Shown here: one piece after another, positions 38,391 through 51,300 of the stretch
How the letters are laid out: every line of letters starts with the position of its first letter
How positions within the stretch are numbered: position 1 is the first letter of the stretch
NCBI GenBank assembly: GCA_018881555.1
Contig: JACAXG010000052.1
Coordinates: 806,001-870,000, forward strand
From: Amblyornis subalaris
Lineage: Eukaryota; Chordata; Aves; Passeriformes; Ptilonorhynchidae
Direction of reading: 5' to 3'
Length of the DNA: 64,000 bases
Position numbers and translations under genes: made by a program
The notes under the pieces: model-generated
What the model was told of the DNA's origin: nothing
What the model saw: only the letters and a program-made list of their open reading frames with translations
Databases searched by the model: none

Positions 38391-38690
38391 TGGCAATCAG
38401 CTTGTCCTACTGGTCCAAAGAATCCTAATTATTACATTTGGAAAAAGCTGTACAATACTCTGGAGGACCCAGTTACAGCAAACTCAGCAAAAGCATCTGC
38501 TGAGCAAATGCTGGCAGCTTTTCTGTTCAAGCCTGTGCTGAGTGTGGCTGGGGATACACTGGATACAGTATTATCAGCACCGGAAGACAAATTCAGTAAA
38601 AGGCTTGGGTGTCTGGTCCCGGAGGCGGAGCGTGATGCAGACACCACAGCAGTACCTGAGACACTCAGCATGCTTCTGGTTTGGCTATAA
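38391..38690 (+). other. Unassigned 99-codon open frame with coding-like codon pattern
   Basis: After a TAA at 38388-38390 the frame stays open to TAA at 38688-38690. In the 60 residues from the Met at 38508, 24 codons begin with G (Val, Ala, Asp, Glu, Gly), a bias typical of real coding DNA and unusual for chance frames in AT-rich sequence. The product would be acidic and rich in Ala and Leu, with segments such as AEQMLAAFLFKPVLSVAGD and LVPEAERDADTTAVPETLS. I recognise no family. No convincing splice acceptor or promoter is visible, so a fragment of a processed pseudogene or an exon are both possible. The opposite strand is also open for 111 codons but is Ser-rich, as expected for an antisense shadow. 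Confidence 0.3.
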
Positions 38691-40429
38691 AATTTATTTG
38701 AGGGACTAAAGTCTGTTGCCTGGACATGGCTGAACCTCCAGGCATCATAAAGCCATTGAGACTTCACCAGCTGAGTTTCCTCTGCTTCAGTCCTCTGCTA
38801 AGCTTGACATGTTAGATGCTGGATTACATCTGATAGACAGAAATAACACAGAAATCCCCAGCCATGACCACTCTCTTTCATAAAATGAACATTTATCCTT
38901 TCAATTAATTAATTCTTACGGTACTAGTTCAGCAACTGGGACATCATGATTTAACCTGTTTGGTTTTATGGTGTGCAGCCTCACACCCTGTATGTGTGAG
39001 ACATAGATGGGAAAGGAGACCACAGGCCTTCTTTGGTTGTGCTGTTGAAACGGAACCACTCCTCAGAAAAGCTTTTAGTGTTTTGTAGAAAAACAATAGA
39101 GGGAGAGGAAAAAGAAAACAAATCATGAGAGAACGATGATATTACTTAAGCACTCTCTCTGGCAGTATAGTGCATGATTTCATACTCCTGGAGGATGCGC
39201 TTCCTAGGAGATGTCACACCTACTCCCTTTATCCCAGGTAAACTAAGCAAGAGAGAATCAGTCTGGGCAGACTGAGGAAGTTCTGACATGAGTAACTTCT
39301 TGTCTAAGAGCTGGGTTCTGGGTTTATCTTGGTATTCTTATTAGATGTTTTCATTTGAGGGATCATTGTTGTTGAAAAAATAAATTACTTCCAGAGGTAA
39401 ATAAATAAAGGTCTAAGGGTCCTTGCTTTTGTCTTCCTCCTTATTGCCATCTGGAATATGGTATCATTTGAATGACAGCAGGTGTCCTGACCAGTANTGG
39501 AGAACAGGTGGATTGTGATGCAGAAGCAAAATGTTCTTCAGTCTCTAGTACTGAGCTCCCTCATACCTGCTNGGCCTCCCAAATCTGCATCTCACCCTGC
39601 TCAGTCGCATCTCCAGACTATCAATCCAGATAATCCTTCATTCCAGAATAAATAGATCCCTGAAGTGCTGCCTTTAGCTTCCTTCACCTCATGCAGACCT
39701 CACCAAGTGAAGACTTCTGTGTCCTGGTAAATTGTCAATGTATAGTGAGGCAAGTCAGCATCTCCTCAAGGAACATCAGTCTTGTGCTTTGATAGCATAC
39801 GTATAAATCCTACAACATACGTTGTCTCTCTTTCCCATTTTTTTTTCTGCTCAGCAAAAGCAAATCTTAGTGCTTTTATTATTATTCTGAAGAAGATAAA
39901 GATATTTAATGTCTCATAATTTATTACCCATATATTTATTTTTATTAAAATCTGCTAGGAAACTCTACCTCAGATGCAGACCACATATGGCACTATGAAG
40001 CATATGTATATATATGTAATATATATATTTATTTTACATTTGAAGATGAGGTCCAAAATCAGACATGCATGCTGGAAATCAATTTCAATTTTAAATACGG
40101 ATAAGTTACTCTTTCTCCATAAAATTATGTTTGTTTACTAGTATCAAAGTATTAGGTGCTTGTGAGATATACTAACTTCAAAGTACAGATTATCTCTGTA
40201 TAACACAAGTAAAAAGAATTTGATATGAGCTGAATGTACATGAAAACTTAGAAACTGAAGGAACTTGATAAGGTGAGTAAAAGGTAAGTAAAATGAAAAA
40301 CCGCAACAAGTAGAATTAAGGATAACATAAATCAAACTTTGAAGTGAACCAGCGAAAGAAATCCTAACAAAAATAGTTGCATGGTACTATACAATGGGAG
40401 TAGTAACACAGAAAAGGCAGAAACATTCA
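38691..40429. other. Noncoding DNA, no gene seen
   Basis: It includes an AT/TG low-complexity tract at about 39999-40031 (TATGTATATATATGTAATAT). Nothing else is supported. Confidence 0.5.
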
Positions 40430-41260
40430 ACAAGCAACTCTTTTCACAGATAAGAAAAAGCCAGATGATATAGTCTCTTCAGAGGATGATGAAACACCTT
40501 CAAGTACTAAAGCAATTCAGTTAAAACACAGATACCAGAATTAANCAACAGTAAATCAACAGGTGACTGGCATGCAAGAAATAGAATATTTCTAAAAGAG
40601 CATCTCCCTGAGCCANAGGTGCTTTCTTTTCAATAGCTCTTGAACTACTTTGAAAATCAAAATTCATACAAAAATACCTAAAGGGCTAAGATAATAATAG
40701 ACTTATTGTCCTGTGCAAAATAACAGATTATATTCAACTTCATTAACAAAGAATTAAAGAACAATAATANGATTAATGCAAATCAATATGGCCTCTTGGA
40801 AATTTGGTCTTGATTCCATAATGTGATTAGGAGTTTGGTTACTAAAGGTAATTGTATGAATATAATATACTAAAACTCCTGTGAGACATTTAACTTGGTG
40901 ACTTGTGACATTTTGATTATGAAATTAGGACAATATATTATATAGCACCAATTAAATAGATTAAAAACAGTCTAATTGATAGCTCTCCAGATGTAATTGT
41001 AAATGACTAATCATTGTTGATCAGGTGCATTTCTAGCTAAATTCCAGTGGGTTTAGTTCTTCAATTTTTATCAATGACCTGGAATAAAATATTAAATCAT
41101 CACTAATAAAGTTTTCAGATGACATAAAGATGGAAGGAACAGCCAATAATGAAGAGAAAAGATCATTGATGCAGAGTGATATGAATCCCTTCTGGTCACA
41201 GCTATAATGCAAGAAAACTGCATGTATTTGAGCACAAGCACCCTGAAAAAGTAGCTAAGT
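40430..41260 (+). mobile_element. Ancient CR1-type LINE, plus strand, reverse-transcriptase region
   Basis: The segment at 41060-41160 translates to IFINDLE, then SLIKFSDDIKMEGTANNEE. This aligns with the CR1 reverse-transcriptase region that normally reads as an F-A-D-D catalytic box with the downstream T-K segment. Here the box is F-S-D-D, so a residue beside the catalytic aspartates is altered, and stops interrupt the frame. Upstream phrases (GACATTTAACTTGGTGACTT, GATTAAAAACAGTCTAATTG, GATGTAATTGTAAATGACTA) resemble the old CR1 lineages common in turtles and crocodilians. The left boundary is uncertain. A perfect octamer lies within it at 40776-40783. Confidence 0.75.
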
Positions 41261-44200
41261 TTGGATTAGCACAGTGGGGTTAATTAATGACTGGAGCATG
41301 GTTGGTATCTGATGTTATATGGAAGAAAAACAGTTCACATGGCCCTGTTATAAAGGAGTAGGTACAGCTGGGCATCTTGTCAAACTCACCATGCAACATG
41401 CAAGTCTTGGTCATCTTTGATAAGGCATCAGACACACTTGTTCTGGTTGTGACAAGTGTGCCTAAGCATCACTGGTGGCACCCAGTTCTCTGCTGTAGGA
41501 ACAGTAGCAGCATTTATCCATCTTGTATGATTACATAGACAACACTGAAATGCACTTTCTCCTAAAACACATCTGTGATTTTTCTGAGGTTAAAAAGGAC
41601 AGACAGAGAAGCTGATCCGCTCAGTTAACATGCTTACTAGGTCAACACGCAGGAGTTACTTTGATCTTGGCTCATGCAAGATTTCAGGAAAAAGAAGCCT
41701 CCTATTAAAATTTCATGTCTTATAATTAATGATCCCTTTCATAAAATTGCCTCTAATATCTTTGAATCTTAGACAGACTGAGTCTACCTGCAGGGAGAAT
41801 TTTCTTTGCAGAGATGCATGAAGATCATAAATTGCCCTGTTTTAGTAATTNATTGGGTCTTCAAGGGGCTAAAACTTCCTTTTTCTAAAGAGCAGAATTC
41901 AAAAGAAATTTCCTGCTGTAATGAAACTAAGTATGGAAACATTAAAGATCTACAATGGAATCAAGTATTTTACATACAGCATCTCACAAAGAAACTTTGG
42001 ATCTAAGGAAATCTGTTATAAGTTTTACTGTTTAGGATGACCAAAAAACCCCCCCCAAAACAAAAAAACAACACAAAACCCAAAAATGATAGAAAGCTTT
42101 CAGTATCATAATATTCTGGCTAAATTCAAACCTGCTATATTAGCTTACTACCCAAAAATTATCCAGACAGTTGTTATGGGAAGAAATAGAATTAAGTAAC
42201 ATGTGCACACAACAAAACAGAAACGAGTGCCCTTGCAAACAGAAATCTAAGCTGCAAAGCACCTTGCAATGAGCAGCTGGGAAACCACCTCACTGAAACT
42301 GTGTCTGTCAGAAAGGTGCTGTGAAACTCAGAGCACCCACTGGTGAACAGGCAGGAAGCTGGCACAGGATGCAGCCACTCCAAGCAGACATCTGAGCAGT
42401 GCCTAGAATTTAGGACCCCAGCAGAACCATCTGAAGATCCAAGTCCAAGTTTCCTAAGCTGCCAGTGAAATACGGGTATAGATACAGCATGTTAGATAAG
42501 CACTCAAGCTACAATCAAAAGTTTTCACTTTTGCTGGTTTTTTTTTTAATGAGATAAATGATTATTAACTCTAAGGCTTATTGTAGTTTCAGATAAAGCA
42601 AGGTTCCCCTTTTCCACTATTGACTCACTGGCCAAACTACACCAGTACTGGTTTTCATTTCTGTTTATAGAGATGTTAGAGATCAAAATTCTCTATATTT
42701 CTTTGTTTTCTTCCCAGCTGCNTATAGTCTAGCTACTGGTGCTATCAGATGCAAGGAGACCTTCCACTGTTACCCCTCAAAGGTAACTAGAATTATTATT
42801 CCAGTTATTTTTTTCATATTCTGTCAGAGCAAAGCCTTCTCAGAACTTTCTTCTTGTGCCTCTAAAAGTACAATGGCTTGTGAAGAATTTATTCAGTTCA
42901 GATAAGGCTGACTGCATCCTAAAAATTACTCTTATACATTGTTTTGCATTATGTAATTGAAGTGGGTGGGTGTGAAAGCCTTGGAGACTGAAATCTTTTG
43001 CTCACATATTCATGAAACAAATGTTGGAGGTGCAAGTTTGCCCAGCTAGCCTGAGCAGTGGGCAAGACTCAAAAGAGACTGTAGTCCTCAGACCCATCGA
43101 ATTCCTGGGTTTTGTGAGATTAAGTGCAGAAATCACAACCAGAAGCTCATATTTATTCTTTCCAGTGTTAAGCGTCTAACTTAGAGACATGGCTCTTCTC
43201 GTTAGTTCACACAGTTACAGGAAGGGAAGACAGGCAATTGCAGGAGGCCAGCGGACCATGTGGGGCATCTGGACATTTCACTTAGGTGTCCAACTTTGTA
43301 TTTTCTACCTTCTGTGTCAGGGTGCACCAGAACCCCTGTTCTGGGTTGTTGGGCAAAGCAACCTTCAGATGTTCCAGGCCTCAGCTCCTGCTGAGACGGG
43401 CAGAAGACACCATAGCCCACTACTCATGCCCCTGCGCCACCTGGTCCCAGAGAGTTAGTTTAAGGTCCATGTTGACCTTTTCATTCAGACTGCAAGTTTC
43501 TCAGAGGTGTATCAAAGCTGGTAGCTGAAGTGGCAAACTAATCACTTGCATGTAGTGCATATGGCTGCAGGCACTGGGGTGATAAATTGTCCAATTTTAC
43601 TAAGCAAGGTTGCTCAGATAAAAGCAACTCACAGTAAGGATATGTACAGCTGTCTTTGTTATGGACTAAATGACAACAGGCAGGGTTCTGATGCTTTTTT
43701 GTTTTTATTTTTAATTGTCGGAGTCTTTCTCAAGAATGGAAAACACCTTCAGTGAAAAGATTTTTAAATCTGTCATTTGCATAAATATTTCAGATCATTT
43801 TCAAAGTAACAGCTGTCATGAAAGGCTGTATTTCCATTTGTTTACAAAAATAGGAAATCATTACCATTTTGATGTCCCCCGAGAATTGAAAAATACGTAT
43901 GTAAACACAGAGCAGATTAACACAGAGAATGAGTGTGTGTCCTTGTATTCACAATGGCTGAGCTGCCCCCACTGCAGCTGGGAGCCATAAGTTTATACTT
44001 TTTCATTGTCCCCCATGATAACCTCACTTTGATATTTAAATTCTTTAATGTTTTAATTTTCTCTCAAACCAGTTGTTGGAGTTTTATGTTCCTTTCTAAC
44101 TTATGACTAAAATATCTCACATTCAGGTGTTTAGAATATTTGCAGATAGTCTAATATTTCTTTTTAGTAAAAATATTTATTCCACATATCAAAATGGTTT

Positions 44201-44306
44201 TCACACATGCAAAACAAACATGATACTTTAGCTTAGTTGTAATAAGAAAACAAAGTTATTTGCACTGAAGCCCCATGTATTTATTTCTGACCATTACAAG
44301 ACATAT
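41261..44306. other. Noncoding DNA, no gene seen
   Basis: An A/C low-complexity tract lies at about 42041-42085. Near 43.27-43.31 kb CACTTAGGTGTCCAACTTTG resembles phrases at 16.26 and 44.57 kb. The 89-codon frame at 43189-43458 begins with ATG and has a hydrophobic segment, but no family. Octamer at 43775-43782. Confidence 0.45.
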
Positions 44307-44318
44307 ATGCATATGCAT
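44307..44318. promoter_or_regulatory. Perfect MORE palindrome ATGCATATGCAT
   Basis: Third perfect copy of the POU-dimer palindrome, preceded by ACATAT and followed by TATCAAAAT. No transposon signature was seen around it, so it does not look like part of a repeat family shared with the other two copies. Confidence 0.45.
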
Positions 44319-45976
44319 TATCAAAATTGCGTGAGCATCCTCTTATAAAAGTTGCAGACAAAGTAGACAGGCTTTCATTGATGCCTGCAGAAGCACAGAG
44401 CTCAGGGCAACCTACATGCTAGGAATTTGCCCAAGGTTGATTTGGACTCTGTTCTGCCATAACTCCTTGTGCCATGACTCCAGGCACAAGGGCCAGCTGT
44501 CTCAAGCCCAACTCGGGGAGTTCCTGCAGTAACTTCAGTTGCGAATTTTGTTGTGGTATAGGTGCCTTAGGTGTCGTTTAAATGGTCATAGATAAGAAAT
44601 ATCCCTTGTGAAAACAAAGATTTGACTCATCATTTCTGAATCTGTGGGAGTCACTGCGATGCCATGTGTTCGGTGCGGAGCAGATCCGGAAAAGGATTGC
44701 AAAGCCGTGATGCCCACTGATGCCTTGACTACCTTTCATATGTTGGCTCCCTGCATAATACTCACAAAATCCAATTATGCTCCAAAGTTTATTTCACAGT
44801 GGGGTGGGAAATGCTTAGTGTCTAAGATTAGGATGCACAGTAGCATATCGTTAAGTGGAAAAGGGGGAAGTGTTTGATGCCTGAAAGAGCCAATGGAAAG
44901 CATGAAAGGGAAAGAAATATTTTAACTCCTTTTCTGGAGTTAGGCATCTATACCGAGAAGTGACTGAGGCTAGCTGGGACCACTGTCCTACTTCTTACCC
45001 TGAATTCTGTAAGTCTCTTAGGGGAATAATAGCTGGCTGTCTTTTTTCTTCTAAGAACAAACTGGAGGAACCTTCAATATATGATGGTTGGGGAACTCAC
45101 ACCAAAGAGGTTCTGTGACCTCTTCAGCTCCTAACCAGGTCTTAGATCTTATGGAAGGTGTNATTCAGTGTAGTCAAGTGTGAAAAATTCAGAAATATTT
45201 AAAATTTATATCAGTCTAAGCTCAGATGTGAGGCAGCAGAAATCTGTTGCCAGTGATAAAAAAATCAAAGTAAAATGGGGGAAGAGGATTACCTTTCTCT
45301 GGGTTATCAAGCCTGCAGCTGTTTGTACAATGACTCTTGCTGCATAGCACATAAGCAGCCATTGGGCAACACGATAATTTTGTTTTTGCACTTTCTAAAG
45401 TTGATACCTCACCAAGACAGAAAAACAGACGAGCTCTTCTGGTCTCAGAAGAAAGGAAAAGACATATCAAAAATAAACAGGATCTGGACCAGCTAACCCC
45501 TTACTAAAGGTTTTATAACTGCTACTTAGTAAAAGTGCATGCAATGCAGTTCCTCTTATAGTCACTGGAGAGAGACAGCTCTCTTTTAAAACACAAAAGT
45601 GTGAACTGCCTGAACTGGTTTTACTCTGCTCCAAATAAAGGAATAGTGGGACCATTGCATTTTCCCATGGGTTTTTTTGTTGAATCTGTACCAGATTACA
45701 TCTTCAGGATTTCACATCCACAGTATTGTTACTATTTACATTCTGTCAATAACAAGAGTTTTCCCACTCAAAATAGGTAAGATACACCTTAGCTGAGTTT
45801 AAATAGCTCCCTCAGTTTCTCGGACTGGTTCTGTAGCAGCACAAGAACAGGACACGGAAACATCAAGCAAGGAGCCAAAATCAGCAAAGGTTTAAAGACA
45901 TAAAATTGTGCACAGGAGCATATAAAACAAATAAAAATAATCATTGAATTACTGACATAATCCAGATACCAGGCTA
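44319..45976. other. Noncoding DNA, no gene seen
   Basis: No supported gene. ATAGGTGCCTTAGGTGTCG at about 44561 and GTTAGGCATCTATA at about 44939 add to the scattered GGTGCCTTA-like phrases. Confidence 0.45.
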
Positions 45977-46024
45977 TTATAGAATCATAAAGATGGGAAA
46001 AGACCTCTAAGACCACCAACCATT
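45977..46024 (-). mobile_element. CR1 3' remnant, minus strand
   Basis: TATAGAATCATAAAGATGGG then AAAAGACCTCTAAGACCACC is a short reverse-complement CR1 3' end. About 48 bp are recognisable. Confidence 0.75.
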
Positions 46025-47589
46025 TAGCTGCAATCTTCACCTTTGCAGTTGTATTAAAACTTGCACAGTGACTTGACAGAAGTGGTTGGGTTTTCTGGGC
46101 AATATCCAGAGTAGGTAGGAAAAGGGAACTGATATGGCAAAGATTACTGAGGGTCGAGAGGTAAAATAAATTAAGCTGGGGAAACACATTGAGTTAATTT
46201 GAGAAGGTAAATGGGGATATAAAATGCTAGTGTGTCAAGGAACAGTGATCCTGCAGGGAAAGAAAACAGTGTGTGGAATAAGAAGAGAAAAAGAGAAAGG
46301 ATGGGAGGATGAGCTGGTGACTTGTGGCCAGGGTGAGCAAAGCATTTGTTTAGGATAACAAAATGTGACCTACAGACTGGAGTGATAGTTTGGGATGCTC
46401 TGTCTAGGAATATATGAAATTTCACAGGATGTTTTGCCATATCTCCAGACCAGTCAAGCTTAGCCTTTCAGGCTGAAGGATCTACTTGGATCATGAGTAG
46501 GGACTTTTTTGCCCTGAGTTTCTTTTGACATCTGAATCCTCTTCTCAACAATGTAGAACAGAAGCTGAATCCTTTTGCTTTGAACACTGAAAGATCATAA
46601 ACCAATAAAATCTGTTTTTATATTGAAATCATATTCCAGGCAGTTTTCTGAGAAGAAAAATTTTTCAGTAAGAAGGGTTCCATTTTATGTTGTAGGCAAC
46701 TAATGGTGAAGATTAGTGCTCGTCAAGAATGTACTTTCTTTTTAATTAAAAAAAATTAAAAATATGTATTTNTTTCAGATTTTTTTATGACTGGTTCTTA
46801 GAAACAAACAAAAAACTCCCCAAATTATCCTGCATTTATATATGTTAGGTAGAAACTTGCATAGTTTTCAGTTCAGAAGTTTCAGTTTTTCTTGGGAAAC
46901 GAGTATAAAATATAATAAGAGGGCTCTTTCACTCCCATGCTAGGCTGCAGAATAATTTAATCATAAAAAATGCAGCAGTACTGCCAAACCTTTTCAAGTG
47001 GCTTAAATAAGCCTAATTCATAAGTGTTATAAAAAGTATATGATCCCTACACATAAATAAAATTTGAAAGGGTACATAATTCAGGAGGTATATGACAGCA
47101 GGCCTGAAGAAACATGTCTAAAGCTGGTCAATAGTCTCTCAATCTATATAGACTATAGCATTGATGCATTTCACCTATAGTCACTGTCAGAGAAATTACA
47201 ATATTTCTACGGTGCTGCCAGCATGAAAGGAAATAAATAATTGGATGATACAGCCACTCTATATCTACAACTATTCTTCTGTTTCAGAAGCACTGAAATG
47301 CCTTTTAACTGAAATTCTATACTGTAAACAATAATGTAAATGTGGCCTTGGTGCTTTAAAATATAGACTGAGTCTGGTGCATGCACTATTTTTATGGGAA
47401 ATTAAATTCAGTAGATCGGGACAAACTCCAGTCACATTTACACTAGGGTAAATCTAGAGTATTGGAAAACAGGCATGAAAAGAGAAAAAAAATACTTCAT
47501 TTTATTAAAAGAAATATTTCAGACCATCAGTTAAAAATGATAGTGGGAAAGAAAATACAATCTGATGTAACCTGGAGTATAAGATGTTG
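46025..47589. other. Noncoding DNA, no gene seen
   Basis: It holds part of a 132-codon minus-strand frame (45789-46187) that lacks an ATG start and runs through the CR1 remnant. It is judged accidental. Confidence 0.5.
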
Positions 47590-48350
47590 CATTCAATTAG
47601 AAAATATTAGGAAATTAAATACAGGGGGCGTGCTGATTTAGAATATATTGGAATACTGAACAAGTTGCAATTTCTTGTGTCCTGACATGTTTTGCTATGA
47701 TAAAAGATTGGCAGGGCTGGTAGCTAAAACTTCTTTGCACATTGTATATAAACTGCACAACCCTTGCTGTATCAACTTTATGCTCCAATAAACAAGACAA
47801 TAATGACAAATTATCAAAGCAGTCCTCAGATGTGACCCTCAATTGGAAGAGCAGCAATTTAATGAAGACAAAAGCTAGGTGAAAGCTGCTAATATCATTT
47901 ACTGATAAACAGATTTTCTCAAGAGGCTCCTAGCTCAATCCCCTGAGGCCCCATAAACCTGCATAATTCCATTTAAAATATTGTGCAATTCACTAAATTA
48001 GTCTTTGAACATCCTTACTATCCAATTACGAAGCCCCAGCATGGACAGAATAATGAAATTTTTCAAACTGTGGAATGCATGTGGCCTTAACAAACTTATG
48101 ACAAACGCTGAAATTAGCTTTCAGTTTTGAAGCCAATGTAGACTATTGCTAATGCTTCAAGTCAGAGATAAAACAATAAAACACTATTGCAGTGTTTAAG
48201 CAGGATGTAAAAAAAAATAAATCTTTGACTTATACAGAATTCTCAACACAGCCTACCTTCAGGTAAAAAAAATCATAAGAACTTGAATAATGTTTTTGCA
48301 TTTGCAAGCTATTTGGCCTGCTTAAGTTCTAGTAAAAGCTTTACTGAATA
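47590..48350. promoter_or_regulatory. Candidate conserved noncoding element
   Basis: About 760 bp without repeat signatures and with a mix of short regulatory-like words. A role as a developmental enhancer is plausible from texture only. Confidence 0.25.
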
Positions 48351-51300
48351 AAGGGTACAAAATACCTCCTGGACAGTTTTATCTTCCAGGCAGGCAGAAA
48401 AAGGCTAGAGTTTCAGAAGTGAAATTTATTTCTGTTCAAGCATTGCAAGCTGTATTATTAAAGTAATTTGTCATGGTTTGAATATTTCTGCCTGATTCAC
48501 CATTAAATTGGTCTTCTAATTACCAACTTTGTCATGAAAAGCAGTTGGACTTCTTCATTCACCAGAAAACTTCAATCCCTTAATAATAGCTTGGTTCAAA
48601 TAGTAGAGGAAACACTGTTCTGCTCAAAATTTAAAATGAATTGGATAGACATTACAAAAAAAAAAAAAAAAAAGACTCTAAGCTGAAACAGAATCCATTA
48701 ATGATGGTTTCAAATTCAAATGCTACCCAGAGAGTATTTAGAATATATTTTTAATGAAAGTATTCTTAATTTGGATGGTGAATATTTTACCTTTTAAAAA
48801 TGAAAATTCATTTTTTTTGAATGTATATACAAAGTGGAAATGAGTCCATGTAACTTAGGGCAGTGAATATTCAGGCAAAAACTCATAGTCCCAATTCCTA
48901 AGGTTATAAAGGTTCAGGACAATGTACAGAAGTGATTGTGAAATTATTTTTGAAATTTGTGCATCCATTTAGAATGATCATGCATGCTGATCATCATACA
49001 AGTGACTGCATGGATACATGGTTAGGCAGATATCAAACCGATTTTACGTATTCATATTACGCTTGTGAAACTGTGATAGTGAGGTTGTCTGTGCAGTTGT
49101 GAATGACTTCTTTTGATAGCTGTGGCGTGCCAGGTGCTTCCACCTGCAGTTCTGTACAGTGAGCCTCCAGNCTCACTGGAGTTCAGTTTATATGCCAAAT
49201 CATATTTAAATAATTTTTGAAGGTAAATGTGATTTTATTGTATAGGTTTTGCTATATGATAAAAAATTTGTCTTCCTTCCGAGAAGCATTTTAATTGCAC
49301 AAATCAGGCCGATGTATTTACATGCAGTCTATACCTATCCAACTACACATTTCATTAAAGATTTCAGTTATTACTAATCTATCTTAAAAAATAGGAAGCT
49401 GAGGGTTAGCACCTTTTTCTGTACAACAGATACTGATCGTTACTTCAATTTGCAGAATAAATCTGGGAATCTTTTTAGTGTAGACTTTTAATCAAGACTT
49501 GCTATCATTCTACTCTCCTTAAGCCCTTTTTGCCCTAGCATAAAAAGAAAAATNGCCACACTAGGTTCTGGCAATAATTCCATTATTTCAAAAAGCTCTC
49601 TTTCAATATTTGACAAAGTATCAGGTGAAAAACCTTCCGTGTACTCAAAGATGTCAAACTTTGTTAGCTATATCTAGACCCAGGCTGGGATATCATGTTG
49701 ACCTTGACTTCTAAAGGAAAGATGACCTTTGCTTAAAACATGCTCTAGCAGAAGTTGAGATGTCTTGCATCCTTAAAAATTGGACTCACTCATTAGGTTG
49801 CTCAGATTTTTACCACTGTTTCCTTCTTTGGCAAGTGAGGAAGGTCTACTAAGCATGTCCCAAAAAAATCAGTGTTGTTCTGAAACAACAGTCATAAGTG
49901 AAATGCAGGAAGAAAACACATTTATGAAGGTGTTCAGGATCTCAGAAATTTAAATAAATTTCAGAAATTTATGAAATAAGAAACTCTGTTAGTAGAGTTC
50001 CTAGGTCAGGATGTATAATAACCCACTATCACCCTGGTGTGCTATGAGAAATCTTAGGTCCTTCCACAGGCTGCCTCAAAAGCATGTGGAATGAAACATT
50101 TTGCTTTGACTACACCTTTACAGGCTCCTGAATCCGGTTATCTCCTCAACTGCAGGCTGTGAGTCCAANTATACTAATGACAAAAACATCATGGATATCA
50201 ACAGTTTCTGCTAAATTTTTCTGTTTCAATAAGAAAATGTATTTAACTCCAGGGTACTTCCTCAGAGGATGTTCTCACTGACTGTTGTACATAACCCAGG
50301 GGATTATGTGCAGGAAATTGGTGCAGATTACATGAAACTAAAAATAAGTGAATGAGAAATTTGGAGTGTTGGTATGAGACAGAAGGGATATAGGGATGTG
50401 GTACCAGCAAGCTTTGAGAAGATGATGGTGAGATACATACAGAAAGGGGAAAGATAAATAGATAAGAACCCTACATGTCTGAGAACAGACAAAGGATTCA
50501 GTCTCTTGCATTTCTGTTTGTCCTTGCCCAGTATAATCCTCCTTCGTAGTCCTTTTCCCTTTTGCCACTGTATGTCTCCATGGAATGCAGAAGCTGTAGT
50601 TTGGTAGCTCTTCTAAGGTGAGCTTCTACTCTTCAGAGTGAAGCATCTCAAACTAATGGCTTCTGGGTCGCCTATGGGAGTGTATTTGAATGTAAGATTT
50701 GGCAGCTTGTGTTTGGGCATCCTTGCTGGAGAGGGCAATTGGGCTGCTCTGGACTGGGGTCAGTTCAGGAATCAACCTGGGGTGGCTGTTGGGTAGTTTG
50801 GGCTACAGAGCGACTTTGAGACCTCAGCTGACACAAGGGAATAGACAAAGGCAAAGAAATCCTTGTATTTGCCAGAGAAGCATAAATGAAGACTGTAACT
50901 GTGACACATACCTTTGGGCAAGCACGTTGCTAGCATTTCTGAGCAGGTGGGCAGAGAATGCCTAAATTTTGTCACCTGAAATTCAGGGTTCTGGAGAAAA
51001 TCNGGAACTGCATCATCTTGTAGAAAATTGCTTCATGCCTGTTGTTGTGGGTTTGAGACTGGCAAAAATATCATATCAGAATCCTGAAGGAGATATGCTT
51101 GGGGTCTATACTATGAAGAAAAGGGGAAGATCAACTGAAGGAAGAAACTCAGAAGAAAATAGAAAATAGAAACAAAGATATTTCTGGTAGGGATGCTGTC
51201 ATTGTACAGTGTCAGCACAATGGTGTCCTGACTATTATCTAGATATCATCCTAATACAAATACTAAATTAAAATTATAACTAAGAAAACCATGGTGGAGG

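Noticed and set aside
45789..46187. 132-codon minus-strand frame rich in hydrophobic residues
   Set aside because: No ATG at its start, and it runs through a CR1 remnant at 45977-46024.
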